Positions 24,292 to 33,602 of a stretch of DNA of 64,000 nucleotides are shown here, piece by piece (the stretch's first letter is position 1; each line of letters starts with the position of its first letter). The position numbers and the translations under genes were made by a program. The notes beneath the pieces were generated by a model. That model was not told the origin of the DNA. It saw nothing but the letters and a program-made list of their open reading frames with translations, and did no database searches. The stretch spans positions 2,564,501-2,628,500 of the forward strand of contig NZ_CP050063.1 of the NCBI RefSeq assembly GCF_011604685.1. Direction: 5' to 3'. The stretch comes from Spirosoma aureum. GTDB lineage: Bacteria > Bacteroidota > Bacteroidia > Cytophagales > Spirosomataceae.

Positions 24292-25431
24292 ATGAAAAAT
24301 TATGGAATTCTAGCCGCTCTTCTCATGGGTGCGGTACTAATCGGCTGTTCGGATAAGGAAGCACAAACCGATCAGCCGGAAACGCTGACGTTGCCCGTTG
24401 TGAAATTGGCACGTCAATCTACGACACTCAAAAAAGAGTATGTCGGCACATTGGAAGCGGTCCGCAATGTTGAAATCAGGGCTCGGGTGTCGGGCTTTCT
24501 GGAAAAAATCTTCGTCGATGAGGGGCAACCTGTCCGGCAGGGACAACTGTTGTTTAAACTCAATGAGGCCGAATATCAGGCCGAACTCGATAAAGCCAAA
24601 GCCAATTTAAAAAGCGCCGTGGCAGGAGCTAAAACCGCCGAAGTTGAGCTGGGGCGGGTGAAATTACTGGTCGATAAAAACGTCGTTTCTCCGTCCGAAC
24701 TCGAACTGGCCAAGGCCAAATTAGATGCCGCCCGTGCCTCTATTGACGAAGCAAAGTCGATGCAGGATAACGCTGCGCTCCGATTGTCGCATGCGAGTGT
24801 TAAAGCTCCTTTTGATGGAGTTATTAACCGGATTCCGTTCAAGATGGGTAGCCTGATCGAAGAAGGGGCCTTACTGACTTCCGTGTCGGATACCCGCGAA
24901 GTGTATGCCTACTTCGACGTTTCGGAAAAGGAATACCTGGCCTACGTCAAAAAACACCGAAAAAATCCCAATGAGGGCATCCAGACGGTGGAAATGTTGC
25001 TGGCCGATGATTCCAAATATGCCCATAAAGGCAAGATCGAAACAGTAGAAAGTGTCTTTGAAGAAGGGTCAGGGACCATTGCTTTCCGGGCGAGATTCCC
25101 GAATCCGGAAAAACTCCTTCGACACGGATCGTCGGGTAAGATCCGGCTGGCGAATGATGTAGACGATGCGCTGTTGGTGCCCCAGAAAGCCGTTTTTGAG
25201 GTGCAGGACAAAAACTATGTCTACATCGTGGATGCATCCAACAAAGTGAAGTCGCGGAGTTTTGTAACGCAGGGCCGGGTAGACCAGTACTATCTGGTAC
25301 AATCGGGTCTGGCGCCGGGCGAACGGGTTGTTTATGAAGGAATTCAGAATGTCCGCGACGGTATGCAGATCATTCCGGAGGCCGTTTCTGCTGATAGTCT
25401 CTCGTCGCAAAATACGCTAGCTCAACAATAA
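24292..25431 (+). CDS. RND efflux periplasmic adaptor lipoprotein (AcrA/MexA type)
   Basis: 379 residues with a lipoprotein signal (lipobox LIGC, cysteine 19). The order is that of membrane fusion proteins: barrel-sandwich half-motif (GTLEAVRNVEIRARVSGFLEKI, VDEGQPVRQGQLLF), a long coiled-coil hairpin (about 95-160, KAKANLKSAVAGAK to ASIDEAKSMQDNAAL), the second lipoyl half (HASVKAPFDGVINRI) and beta-barrel and proximal domains (LLVPQKAVFEVQDKNYVYIV, GERVVYEGIQNVRDGMQI). It connects the inner membrane pump with the outer membrane channel encoded downstream. First gene of a three-gene operon; no regulator is encoded next to it. Confidence 0.94.
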   Translation: MKNYGILAALLMGAVLIGCSDKEAQTDQPETLTLPVVKLARQSTTLKKEYVGTLEAVRNVEIRARVSGFLEKIFVDEGQPVRQGQLLFKLNEAEYQAELDKAKANLKSAVAGAKTAEVELGRVKLLVDKNVVSPSELELAKAKLDAARASIDEAKSMQDNAALRLSHASVKAPFDGVINRIPFKMGSLIEEGALLTSVSDTREVYAYFDVSEKEYLAYVKKHRKNPNEGIQTVEMLLADDSKYAHKGKIETVESVFEEGSGTIAFRARFPNPEKLLRHGSSGKIRLANDVDDALLVPQKAVFEVQDKNYVYIVDASNKVKSRSFVTQGRVDQYYLVQSGLAPGERVVYEGIQNVRDGMQIIPEAVSADSLSSQNTLAQQ

Positions 25432-25521
25432 CCAAAAGGTGCTCAGCAGGCAATTCTGGTTTGTCGTATCGGTGCATACGATGAACGGGAAGGTGTCTGG
25501 TGAAAACTGCCCACTGAAATT

Positions 25522-28500
25522 ATGTTCGATTTATTTATCAAAAGACCGTTGCTGTCGGCGGTTATATCGGTGCTTATTACACTGCTGGGAGGGCTTGCGC
25601 TGGTCGGTTTGCCCATTACGCAGTTTCCCGATATTGTGCCACCCTCGGTAACGGTAACAGCCAAATATACAGGCGCTAATGCCGAAGTAGCCACCAAGGC
25701 TGTAGCCATGCCGCTGGAGCGCGCCATTAATGGTGTGCCGGGTATGGTATACATGAACTCGGTTTCGGGCAACGATGGTAGTACGCTTATTCAGGTGTTT
25801 TTTAAAGTGGGTACTGATCCCGATCTGGCGGCTATGGGCGTTCAGAATCGGGTAACGACGGTGCTCGATGAATTACCTGAAGAGGTTATTAAAGCCGGGG
25901 TATCGACCGAAAAAGAGGTGAATAGTATGCTGCTGTACCTCAATATTTTCAGCGATGACCCGAGCGTCGATGAGAAGTTCATTTACAACTTCGCCGACAT
26001 CAACGTGCTGGCAGAACTGAAACGGATCGATGGCGTTGGGTTTGTCGACATCATGGGCTCGCGGGAATATTCCATGCGGGTCTGGCTCAAACCCGATCGT
26101 ATGACATCCTACGGGGTATCGCCCGATGAGGTAATTGCTGCCATCCGTGAACAGAACGTCGAAGCCGCTCCCGGTAAAGCGGGCGAAAGCTCGGGCCGTA
26201 AATCGCAGATGCTTCAATACGTACTTCGATACAGCGGTAAGTTCTTCGATCCGAAACAGTACGAAAATCTCGTTTTGCGATCCGAATCCGACGGATCGAT
26301 TCTGCGCCTGAAGGATGTAGCCGACGTGGAGTTCGGCTCACTTGATTACGATGTTCTCTCGAAAACGGATGGTCGCCCGTCGGCATCGATCATGCTAAAA
26401 CAACGGCCGGGATCGAACGCGCAGGAAGTTATCAACAACGTGAAAGCGCGGATGGCTGAACTGAAGAAAACGAACTTCCCGCCCGGTATGACCTACAACT
26501 TCGCTTACGATGTATCGCGGTTTCTGGATGCGTCGATACACGAGGTGGTACGCACCCTGATCGAGGCTTTTGTGCTGGTGTTTCTGGTCGTGTTTATCTT
26601 TCTGCAGGACTGGCGATCGACATTGATTTGTGCCCTGGCTGTACCGGTAGCGCTGGTTGGTTCGTTCGCGTTCATGAGCATGATCGGTTTTTCGATCAAT
26701 CTGCTTACTCTGTTTGCCCTGGTGCTGGCCATTGGTATTGTGGTCGATAATGCCATTGTGGTCGTTGAGGCCGTTCACGCCAAGATGGCTGAGACCAGTG
26801 ACGGATCTGGCCATCTGTCGCCCCGAGCTGCCACATTTGCGGCCATGAAGGAAATTAGTGGGGCATTGATTGCTATTACGCTGGTTATGTCAGCGGTGTT
26901 CGTGCCCGTAGCCTTCATGTCGGGGCCGGTCGGTATTTTCTATCGACAGTTTTCGCTGACACTGGCCGTAGCCATTGTGATCTCGGGTATCAATGCCGTA
27001 ACGCTCACGCCCGCTTTGTGTGCTTTGTTGCTACGACCTACTCACGGTCATGAATCAACCGGATTGCTCGGACGGTTTTTTGCCAGCTTCAACCGGGGCT
27101 TCGATGCCATGACGGGCCGCTATCAGAAAATTCTCCGGCGGGTTGCCAGCCGGGGTGCGGTCACCATTGCCATGCTGCTGCTGTTTGCCGCCGGTACCTG
27201 GGGAATCACCTCGTTTTTGCCGAGTGGTTTTATTCCAACGGAAGATCAGGGAATGATTTACGTGAACGTGACCACGCCTGTTGGTGCTACAGTAAAACGT
27301 ACGGAAGATGTACTGGACAAAATCCAGCAGGTGGCCTCACGCATGGAAGCTGTCGAAAACGTATCAACGCTGGCAGGCTATAGCCTGATGACCGATGGGG
27401 TGGGAGCTTCTTACGGGATGGGCATGATTAACCTGAAAAGCTGGGATGAGCGCAAGCAAACGATGGAAGAGGTAATTGCCGATCTGGAACAGAAAACGAA
27501 GACTGTTCAAGATGCCAGTATTCAGTTTTTTCCACCACCAACGGTGCCGGGTTTTGGTAACTCCAGTGGTTTCGAACTGCGAATGCTGGACCGTACAGGT
27601 TCCGGCGATCTCCAAAAGACAAAAAAGGTGGCTGATGATTTCATCGCAGCCCTCAAAAAGCGGCCAGAAATCGGGAATGCATTTACAAGCTTCGATCCCA
27701 GTTTTCCGCAGTATCTGTTGCAGGTAGACCAGGATAAAGCCGCTCAGAAAGGTGTTTCGATCGATAATGCGATGAGTACGCTGCAAACACTGATGGGTAG
27801 CTATTACGCATCGAATTTCATTCGGTTCGGGCAGATGTACAAAGTTATGGTACAGGCATCTCCCGAATACCGGGCAAAGCCAGAAGATGTACTGAATCTG
27901 CGGGTGAAGAACCGGGAGGGCGAAATGGTCCCTTATTCGAATTTTGTCAGCCTTCAGCGTGTGTACGGTCCGGAACAGATCACCCGCTACAACATGTACA
28001 TGTCGGCCCTGATCAATGGCGATCCTAAACCGGGTTACAGTAGTGGTGATGCTCTGCGGGCGGTGCAGGAGGTGGCTAAAGAAACCCTGCCGCGCGGTTA
28101 TTCCTTCGAATGGTCGGGTATGTCGCGTGAAGAAGTTCTGTCGGGCGATCAGGCCATCTACATTTTCGCCATCTGTCTGGTCTTTGTGTATCTGCTGCTG
28201 GTGGCACAATACGAGAGCCTGTTTTTGCCGCTGGCGGTTCTGATGTCATTACCTGCCGGTATTTTTGGTTCGTTTTTGTGCCTGCAATTCGCGGGGCTGC
28301 AAAACAACATTTATGCACAGGTTTCGCTGGTCATGCTGATTGGTTTGCTCGGCAAGAACGCTATTCTGATTGTGGAATTTGCCAACCAGCGACAACAGGA
28401 GGGATTATCGATTGTAAAAGCGGCTGTGGAGGGGGCTGTTACCCGTTTGCGGCCTATTCTGATGACTTCACTGGCTTTCATTGCCGGGCTGATTCCCCTC

Positions 28501-28734
28501 TGTATTGCGTCGGGAGCGGGGGCTTTGGGCAACCGATCGATCGGAACGGCGGCTGCGGGAGGCATGCTCATCGGGACCATTTTCGGCCTGATTCTGGTGC
28601 CCGGACTTTATATTCTATTCGCTAAGCTGGCTCAGCGTTTTGCCTCGAAAAATACGAATGCAGATGATGAGCCAGGTTCAAATTTACTAGCTACTAAAAC
28701 GAATGCCAACGGTGCAATCCTTCAAGAAACATAG
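25522..28734 (+). CDS. RND multidrug efflux pump, HAE1 family (AcrB/MexB type)
   Basis: 1070 residues, full length. It starts with the typical first helix (MFDLFIKRPLLSAVISVLI), followed by VTVTAKYTGANAEVATKAV and PGMVYMNSVSGNDGSTLIQV of the porter domain. Membrane block 1 contains FIFLQDWRSTLICALAVPVA and the TM4 proton-relay region AIGIVVDNAIVVVEAV; block 2 contains the TM10 lysine in LIGLLGKNAILIVEF. The acidic pair of TM4, DD in AcrB, is DN here, as in a number of HAE1 subfamilies. It is a drug/proton antiporter in the inner membrane, working with the adaptor upstream and the OMF gene, which it overlaps by 32 bases. Confidence 0.95.
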   Translation: MFDLFIKRPLLSAVISVLITLLGGLALVGLPITQFPDIVPPSVTVTAKYTGANAEVATKAVAMPLERAINGVPGMVYMNSVSGNDGSTLIQVFFKVGTDPDLAAMGVQNRVTTVLDELPEEVIKAGVSTEKEVNSMLLYLNIFSDDPSVDEKFIYNFADINVLAELKRIDGVGFVDIMGSREYSMRVWLKPDRMTSYGVSPDEVIAAIREQNVEAAPGKAGESSGRKSQMLQYVLRYSGKFFDPKQYENLVLRSESDGSILRLKDVADVEFGSLDYDVLSKTDGRPSASIMLKQRPGSNAQEVINNVKARMAELKKTNFPPGMTYNFAYDVSRFLDASIHEVVRTLIEAFVLVFLVVFIFLQDWRSTLICALAVPVALVGSFAFMSMIGFSINLLTLFALVLAIGIVVDNAIVVVEAVHAKMAETSDGSGHLSPRAATFAAMKEISGALIAITLVMSAVFVPVAFMSGPVGIFYRQFSLTLAVAIVISGINAVTLTPALCALLLRPTHGHESTGLLGRFFASFNRGFDAMTGRYQKILRRVASRGAVTIAMLLLFAAGTWGITSFLPSGFIPTEDQGMIYVNVTTPVGATVKRTEDVLDKIQQVASRMEAVENVSTLAGYSLMTDGVGASYGMGMINLKSWDERKQTMEEVIADLEQKTKTVQDASIQFFPPPTVPGFGNSSGFELRMLDRTGSGDLQKTKKVADDFIAALKKRPEIGNAFTSFDPSFPQYLLQVDQDKAAQKGVSIDNAMSTLQTLMGSYYASNFIRFGQMYKVMVQASPEYRAKPEDVLNLRVKNREGEMVPYSNFVSLQRVYGPEQITRYNMYMSALINGDPKPGYSSGDALRAVQEVAKETLPRGYSFEWSGMSREEVLSGDQAIYIFAICLVFVYLLLVAQYESLFLPLAVLMSLPAGIFGSFLCLQFAGLQNNIYAQVSLVMLIGLLGKNAILIVEFANQRQQEGLSIVKAAVEGAVTRLRPILMTSLAFIAGLIPLCIASGAGALGNRSIGTAAAGGMLIGTIFGLILVPGLYILFAKLAQRFASKNTNADDEPGSNLLATKTNANGAILQET

Positions 28735-30163
28735 CCTCACGTACGGACTTAGTCTGGTCGTTTTTCTGACCAGTCTGAGTGGTTGTCGGGTTGTTCATAC
28801 GCCTTCAAAAACGCCCGATATGTCCGTGCCTGCGTCGTTTATCGGCCGCACCGATTCGGTCGGCATCGGTAATCTGGACCGGAAAGAACTATTTTCCGAT
28901 CCGTATCTGGTTCGGTTGATCGATACGGCTCTGGGACAGAATCCCGATCTGAAGATGGCTATCCAGCGCATAGAAATAGCTCGTGCCGGTTTTCAGATCA
29001 GTCAGGGGGCATTGTTGCCGACGGTCAATGCCGTAGCGGCTGCCGGTCTGGATCGATACGGGCGGTATACGATGAACGGGATCGGGAATTACGACACGAA
29101 TCTGTCGGAAAATATTAACGGACAGAGCCGTATTCCAAACCCGACTCCCGACTTTTTTCTGGGCTTTCGCAGCTCATGGGAGCTTGACATCTGGGGTAAG
29201 CTTCGCAACCGCCGACGGGCTGCATACACACGTGTGCTGGCTTCACAGGAGGGCCGTAATCTGGTCGTAACGGCACTTACATCAGAAGTTGCCCGACTGT
29301 ATTACACCTTGCTGGCGCTGGATGGCGAACTGGACATTATTCGGGAAAACGTTGTGTTGCAACAGCGGGCTGTCGAACTGGTGAATGTACAGAAAGCGGC
29401 CGGTCGGGTAACGGAGCTGGCTGTTCAGCAGTTTACGGCTCAATTACTGAACACGCGGAGTCTGGAAGGCAAAGTTCGGCAGGAGATTGTTCAGGTCGAA
29501 AATCAGCTAAATGCCTTGCTGGGTCGTTATCCTCAACCGATTGCGCGCGGTCGGTCGATAGAAGATCAGAAGGTTCCAGCCTCGGTTGTTGCTGGGCTAC
29601 CGGTGCAACTGGTACGTCGCAGACCCGATATTCGGCAGGCCGAACGCGAACTGGAAGCAGCCAATGTTGATGTGGCCGTGGCGCAGGCTGACTTTCTGCC
29701 ATCGCTGACGCTAACGCCCTATATTGGGCTGAATTCCTTCCGGGCTGCTACCTTGATCGATCCTGCATCGCTGGCGCTGGGTGCTTTAGGTGGTCTGACG
29801 GCTCCAGTCTTTAACCGGCGATTGCTGAAAGGTAATTATGCCGTGTCGGTCGCCAGGAGCAAAGAAGCGTATTATGCCTATCAAAAAACGATTCTGAATG
29901 GCGTTAGCGAGGTGGTTAGTAGCCTGAAAGGCCTGGAAAACTATCGGGGTGTTGCCGATATCCAGGATCAGGAAGTAGCCATGCTGCGGAAGGCGGCTAC
30001 GACATCGAATGAACTGTTCATCAATGGATATGCTACTTATCTGGAAGTCATAACGGCCCAGCGGAGCGTACTGGATGCTGAACTATCGCGGATCGAGACA
30101 AAACGGGCGCAGTTTTTATCTCTTATTGAGTTATACCGGTCGCTGGGCGGTGGCTGGCAGTAA
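28703..30163 (+). CDS. Outer membrane efflux lipoprotein, TolC/NodT type
   Basis: 486 residues, lipoprotein signal with lipobox LSGC (cysteine 28). The NodT-type OMF pattern is complete: VRLIDTALGQNPDLKMAIQRI, SSWELDIWGKLRNRRRAA, two helical repeats (EVARLYYTLLALDGEL and the second repeat with PVQLVRRRPDIRQAERELEA), VAVAQADFLPSLTLTPYIGL, and TYLEVITAQRSVLDAELSRI near the end. It forms the trimeric channel for the upstream adaptor and pump. The 32-base overlap with the pump gene implies translational coupling. A strong terminator follows ten bases after the stop codon. Confidence 0.94.
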   Translation: MPTVQSFKKHSLTYGLSLVVFLTSLSGCRVVHTPSKTPDMSVPASFIGRTDSVGIGNLDRKELFSDPYLVRLIDTALGQNPDLKMAIQRIEIARAGFQISQGALLPTVNAVAAAGLDRYGRYTMNGIGNYDTNLSENINGQSRIPNPTPDFFLGFRSSWELDIWGKLRNRRRAAYTRVLASQEGRNLVVTALTSEVARLYYTLLALDGELDIIRENVVLQQRAVELVNVQKAAGRVTELAVQQFTAQLLNTRSLEGKVRQEIVQVENQLNALLGRYPQPIARGRSIEDQKVPASVVAGLPVQLVRRRPDIRQAERELEAANVDVAVAQADFLPSLTLTPYIGLNSFRAATLIDPASLALGALGGLTAPVFNRRLLKGNYAVSVARSKEAYYAYQKTILNGVSEVVSSLKGLENYRGVADIQDQEVAMLRKAATTSNELFINGYATYLEVITAQRSVLDAELSRIETKRAQFLSLIELYRSLGGGWQ

Positions 30164-30172
30164 GACTTACCC

Positions 30173-30231
30173 AAAAAAGGGTTGTTCGTCTGCTATATTC
30201 TAAAAGTGTGGCAGACGAACAACCCTTTTTT
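30173..30231 (+). terminator. Bidirectional intrinsic terminator with 21-base-pair stem
   Basis: AAAAAAGGGTTGTTCGTCTGC (30173-30193, first 20 quoted are within the arm) pairs perfectly with 30211-30231, which ends in TTTTTT. The A run on the left gives a T run on the other strand as well. It closes the efflux operon. Confidence 0.92.
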
Positions 30232-30735
30232 AGCGGCCATATAATCGATTTTAGATTAAGGTGTAATTGTTTTGCTAGGTAGTCGACTGTTTGTCAGTGC
30301 TTTATATGAATGCGACTAATTTGCATACGAAAACCGAGTTTTGCTTATCGGCTGACAGTTTATCCCGAGTTATCTCTCCGGTGTTTATGAATTCATTCAC
30401 CACTATGGTCAGCTTAATAACTACTTGATTGTTGTCAAATACTCACATCTTAGCCTGATAAAATGATTTGGGTAATCTATTAATAAACTGCGATCAACCA
30501 GTCAAATGAATATAGTAATAAACCGAGGTAGAACCGAAAATTTAAGCTAACCTATATTATTATATGTTAACTATATGTGGCCTGTCATAGCCTGCTTCAA
30601 ATCCAGACATTTTCATTTCGACGAATACTGGCCTTTGGTATCATACTCGTCGTAGATGCAAAATAAGCCTACTGAGCTAGGTAGTTAAGCAGGGACAAAA
30701 TGCCTCCTTTTAAATTCACTAAAATTCTATAGCAA
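30232..30735. other. Intergenic stretch, about 500 bases, no gene seen
   Basis: This stretch between the efflux operon terminator and the end of the sulfatase operon has no frame with coding character on either strand and no strong inverted repeat. It is more AT-rich than the efflux operon and marks the transition to the polysaccharide region. Confidence 0.6.
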
Positions 30736-32055
30736 TTACGATTTCGCTGGAATGGCCGACATTTTCTTTTCCCATTGGACTAGTAAGTCCACTAACTGCT
30801 TGGCCGTGGAGGGAAATTGCTTAAATAGGCTTTCCGTCTCTCCCGAATCTTTACTTAAGTCATATAAATAATAGTCCTGATTTTCCCTGACTAGCTTCCA
30901 CTTACCCTTTCTTACTGCCCCAGAATTTTTATAGCTCCAGAAAACCGGCCTTTCTGTTGAATGGAAGGCTCTATTTAATAGAATATTCCTAAAGCCTCTA
31001 CCTTCTAACTGCACGTTTTCCGGGATTTTTGAACCTGTTAATTCTGAAATTGTAGGAAATATATCCATCGTCATAAGAAGTTCATCGGTGACTTGAGGGG
31101 CTGCTACTCCTTTCCAGTAGGCAATCATTGGGATACGATGTCCACCTTCCCAAACCTGCCCTTTTTGGCCTTTGAAAGGAAGATTAGAACCAACTTCAGT
31201 AGCTCCGTTATCTGATAGAAATAGAATAAGCGTATTTTCTAAAATCTTGTGTTTGTCGAGCGCTGTGATAATTTCCCCTATACCTTCATCCATGATTCCA
31301 ATCATCTGTCCGTAAATCTTTCGTTCATCCGTAATCACTTCAGGTTTATATCCAGGATTACCAGTGCGTTCAGGTCGGCTATCCCTTACCTGATATGGTG
31401 CATGTGGTGCCTCGTGAGCAATGTATAAAAAGAACGGGTTACTCTTATTTTGGTCGATAAATGACAGAGAATGTTTTGTTATCAGATCTGTTGTATACCC
31501 TGCTTCGTCTGATTTACTGATATTGGACCACCAATCGAAATGGTTCTCCAGATCGAAATGTGTATTGTAATCAACATTGCCACTGACGTATCCTTTGAAG
31601 GTGTCAAAGCCTTGCTTAACAGGCGAATAGATTGTGTCGTATCCTAAATGCCATTTCCCTATTATACCAGTCTTGTAATCATTTTCTTTTAAAATTTCTG
31701 AAATCAATTTTTCGCTCAAATCTAGTCCAACATTCCGATGGCTTTTTGCTGTTATTACACCCGTGATGCCAGTATTTTGAGGATATTTCCCGGTAAGTAA
31801 CGATGCCCTTGTAGGGCTGCAAACAACACCATTCGAGTGAAAATCAAGAAACTTTATACCTTCTCGTGCTAGCTTATCGATATTGGGTGTCCGGTGATTT
31901 TTGTTGCCATAACAAGCCAAATCACCAAAGCCGAGATCGTCGGCAACAATGACAATAATATTGGGACGCGAAGTAGAGGGCCGACTAATCTGACTGTAAG
32001 AAGATCCTGCCAAAAGCAGAAGTTGTATAAGAAAATATTGAAAAAAACTTCGCAT
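30736..32055 (-). CDS. Exported sulfatase (formylglycine type), last gene of the PUL operon
   Basis: 439 residues with signal peptide (FFQYFLIQLLLLAGSSYSQ). The alkaline-phosphatase-fold metal site is at RPNIIVIVADDLGFGDLACY (two aspartates) and the formylglycine motif CSPTRASLLTG starts at cysteine 79, so maturation by an anSME- or FGE-type enzyme is needed; none is encoded in this window. IGKWHLGYD, DNGATEVGSNLPFKG and the ending with WEKKM fit arylsulfatases of family S1. It would remove sulfate esters from imported or surface-bound oligosaccharides in the periplasm. It is 67 bases downstream of the next sulfatase. Codon use is more AT-rich than that of the two other sulfatases, hinting at separate acquisition. 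Confidence 0.93.
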   Translation of the reverse strand: MRSFFQYFLIQLLLLAGSSYSQISRPSTSRPNIIVIVADDLGFGDLACYGNKNHRTPNIDKLAREGIKFLDFHSNGVVCSPTRASLLTGKYPQNTGITGVITAKSHRNVGLDLSEKLISEILKENDYKTGIIGKWHLGYDTIYSPVKQGFDTFKGYVSGNVDYNTHFDLENHFDWWSNISKSDEAGYTTDLITKHSLSFIDQNKSNPFFLYIAHEAPHAPYQVRDSRPERTGNPGYKPEVITDERKIYGQMIGIMDEGIGEIITALDKHKILENTLILFLSDNGATEVGSNLPFKGQKGQVWEGGHRIPMIAYWKGVAAPQVTDELLMTMDIFPTISELTGSKIPENVQLEGRGFRNILLNRAFHSTERPVFWSYKNSGAVRKGKWKLVRENQDYYLYDLSKDSGETESLFKQFPSTAKQLVDLLVQWEKKMSAIPAKS

Positions 32056-32122
32056 AGATTTAGTTGGTAAACGTGTAAAGGGTTTAAGCTCCAGGGTACA
32101 GCCAACGAAATACTAATGTCCT

Positions 32123-33526
32123 TCAGTCCGGAAGTCCGGATTTCCAGTCATTCCATTTATTAAGTAGCTCTTTCACCTTCTCCCGATTGTCGTTCGCCAG
32201 GTTTTTTGTTTCAAACGGATCGACGGAGATCATATATAGTTCAATTCGATTAATACTATTGTTCGCTATTAATTTCCAGTCTCCATCTCGTACCGCGATG
32301 GTGGCCCAGCTATTTTGTCTGTACCGGTCGGTTCCCAGATAAGGAAATCTCCATTCCCAAAACAGTGGCTTTGAGCGCTTAAAAGGCTTTTTTTGCAACA
32401 AGTTGGCAAAACTTTCCCCATCTGGCTTAAAATCTGTAGGAAGGTTCTTCCCTGCCAATTCGCAGAAGGTAGGCAGCAAATCAACCGCCGACAAAACACT
32501 CAGGGTATCTATCGTTCCCGCAGCAACGTGGCCGGGCCACCTTATAATAAAGGGGACATTAACCCCACCTTCAAAAATATCAGTTTTGCGACCCTTCAAG
32601 CCCGCCGTTGACCCCGCGATTCTTGCCGGCGCATAGTTTGCGGGGCCATTGTCACTGCTAAAAATCAGCAATGTATTATCATCAAGTCCCATTTTTGCCA
32701 AGCTATCCATTAGCCTTCCAATATGGTAATCCGCATCCGCCAACACCGAATAATACGTTTCTTTATCGGGTTCTAAGCCTTTAAACGGTTTTCTTTGACG
32801 CTCTGATGGGGCAAGCGGGGTATGTGGATCCTTCAACCAAATATTTAAAAACATGGGCGACTTCCCCCTGTTCCTACGCAAAAAATCAATTGACTCGTCG
32901 ACTGCCAGTTTGCTCGAATTCTGAATCCAAAGCGTGTCATCATCCATGTACCTCGTCGTCGGCCAATGCTGATCACCTTTCCAGGTGGGTCCGTTACCAT
33001 TCCACACTCTGGTTTCATCATAACCATATACCTTCGGTTCGGGCGCTCCCGTATCTCCATTTGGTGCACCTCCACCGCCCAAATGCCACTTTCCTATATG
33101 AGCGGTTACGTAACCCGCTTCACGCATTTGTTTTGGTAAATATACCGGCAAGGTCTCATCCAGCCAATTCGGCATGTTTCGCCTGGAATTCTCCCCATTT
33201 CCTGCAAAATGGCCATGAATACGATGCCTCGCCGGAAAATGTCCGGTAAGTATCGAGCTTCTGCTAGGAGAGCAAACACCGCTGGTCACGTGGAATTGCG
33301 TGTAACGGGTTCCCTGAGAGGCTAATTTGTCTAGATTGGGGGTAGTGACATCGGCATTTCCATAACAGCCTAAATCACCATAGCCCCAATCATCTGCAAA
33401 AATGAATACAATATTGGGTCGATTTTTAGTTTTCTTCGTGTTTTGCCCTGAAACCCAAATGCCTGATGTGATCAATGACAAAAATACAGTTAAAAGCAAA
33501 AATCTCCTGCCATCGTTTTTCTTCAT
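32123..33526 (-). CDS. Exported sulfatase (formylglycine type)
   Basis: 467 residues with N-terminal signal (FLLLTVFLSLITSGIWVSGQ). Metal site RPNIVFIFADDWGYGDLGCY, formylglycine motif CSPSRSSILTGHF at cysteine 85, IGKWHLGGGGAPNGD, DNGPANYAPARIAGSTAGLKG. The serine after CSP and the long insertion between about 110 and 190 with many glycines and tryptophans distinguish it from its two neighbours, so the three probably act on different sulfate positions. Located between the two other sulfatases (67 and 76 bases). Confidence 0.93.
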   Translation of the reverse strand: MKKNDGRRFLLLTVFLSLITSGIWVSGQNTKKTKNRPNIVFIFADDWGYGDLGCYGNADVTTPNLDKLASQGTRYTQFHVTSGVCSPSRSSILTGHFPARHRIHGHFAGNGENSRRNMPNWLDETLPVYLPKQMREAGYVTAHIGKWHLGGGGAPNGDTGAPEPKVYGYDETRVWNGNGPTWKGDQHWPTTRYMDDDTLWIQNSSKLAVDESIDFLRRNRGKSPMFLNIWLKDPHTPLAPSERQRKPFKGLEPDKETYYSVLADADYHIGRLMDSLAKMGLDDNTLLIFSSDNGPANYAPARIAGSTAGLKGRKTDIFEGGVNVPFIIRWPGHVAAGTIDTLSVLSAVDLLPTFCELAGKNLPTDFKPDGESFANLLQKKPFKRSKPLFWEWRFPYLGTDRYRQNSWATIAVRDGDWKLIANNSINRIELYMISVDPFETKNLANDNREKVKELLNKWNDWKSGLPD

Positions 33527-33602
33527 AATGCATCGTAGATGTTTCTCGTGCCCCTACAAGAATGAGGCTTATTGTCTCCTAAGCGGCTATTTGCGTTGCG
33601 GG

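Noticed and set aside
27364..28209. 281-codon open frame antisense to the RND pump gene
   Set aside because: Shadow of a conserved pump sequence; composition is His/Arg/Gln-rich and without motifs.
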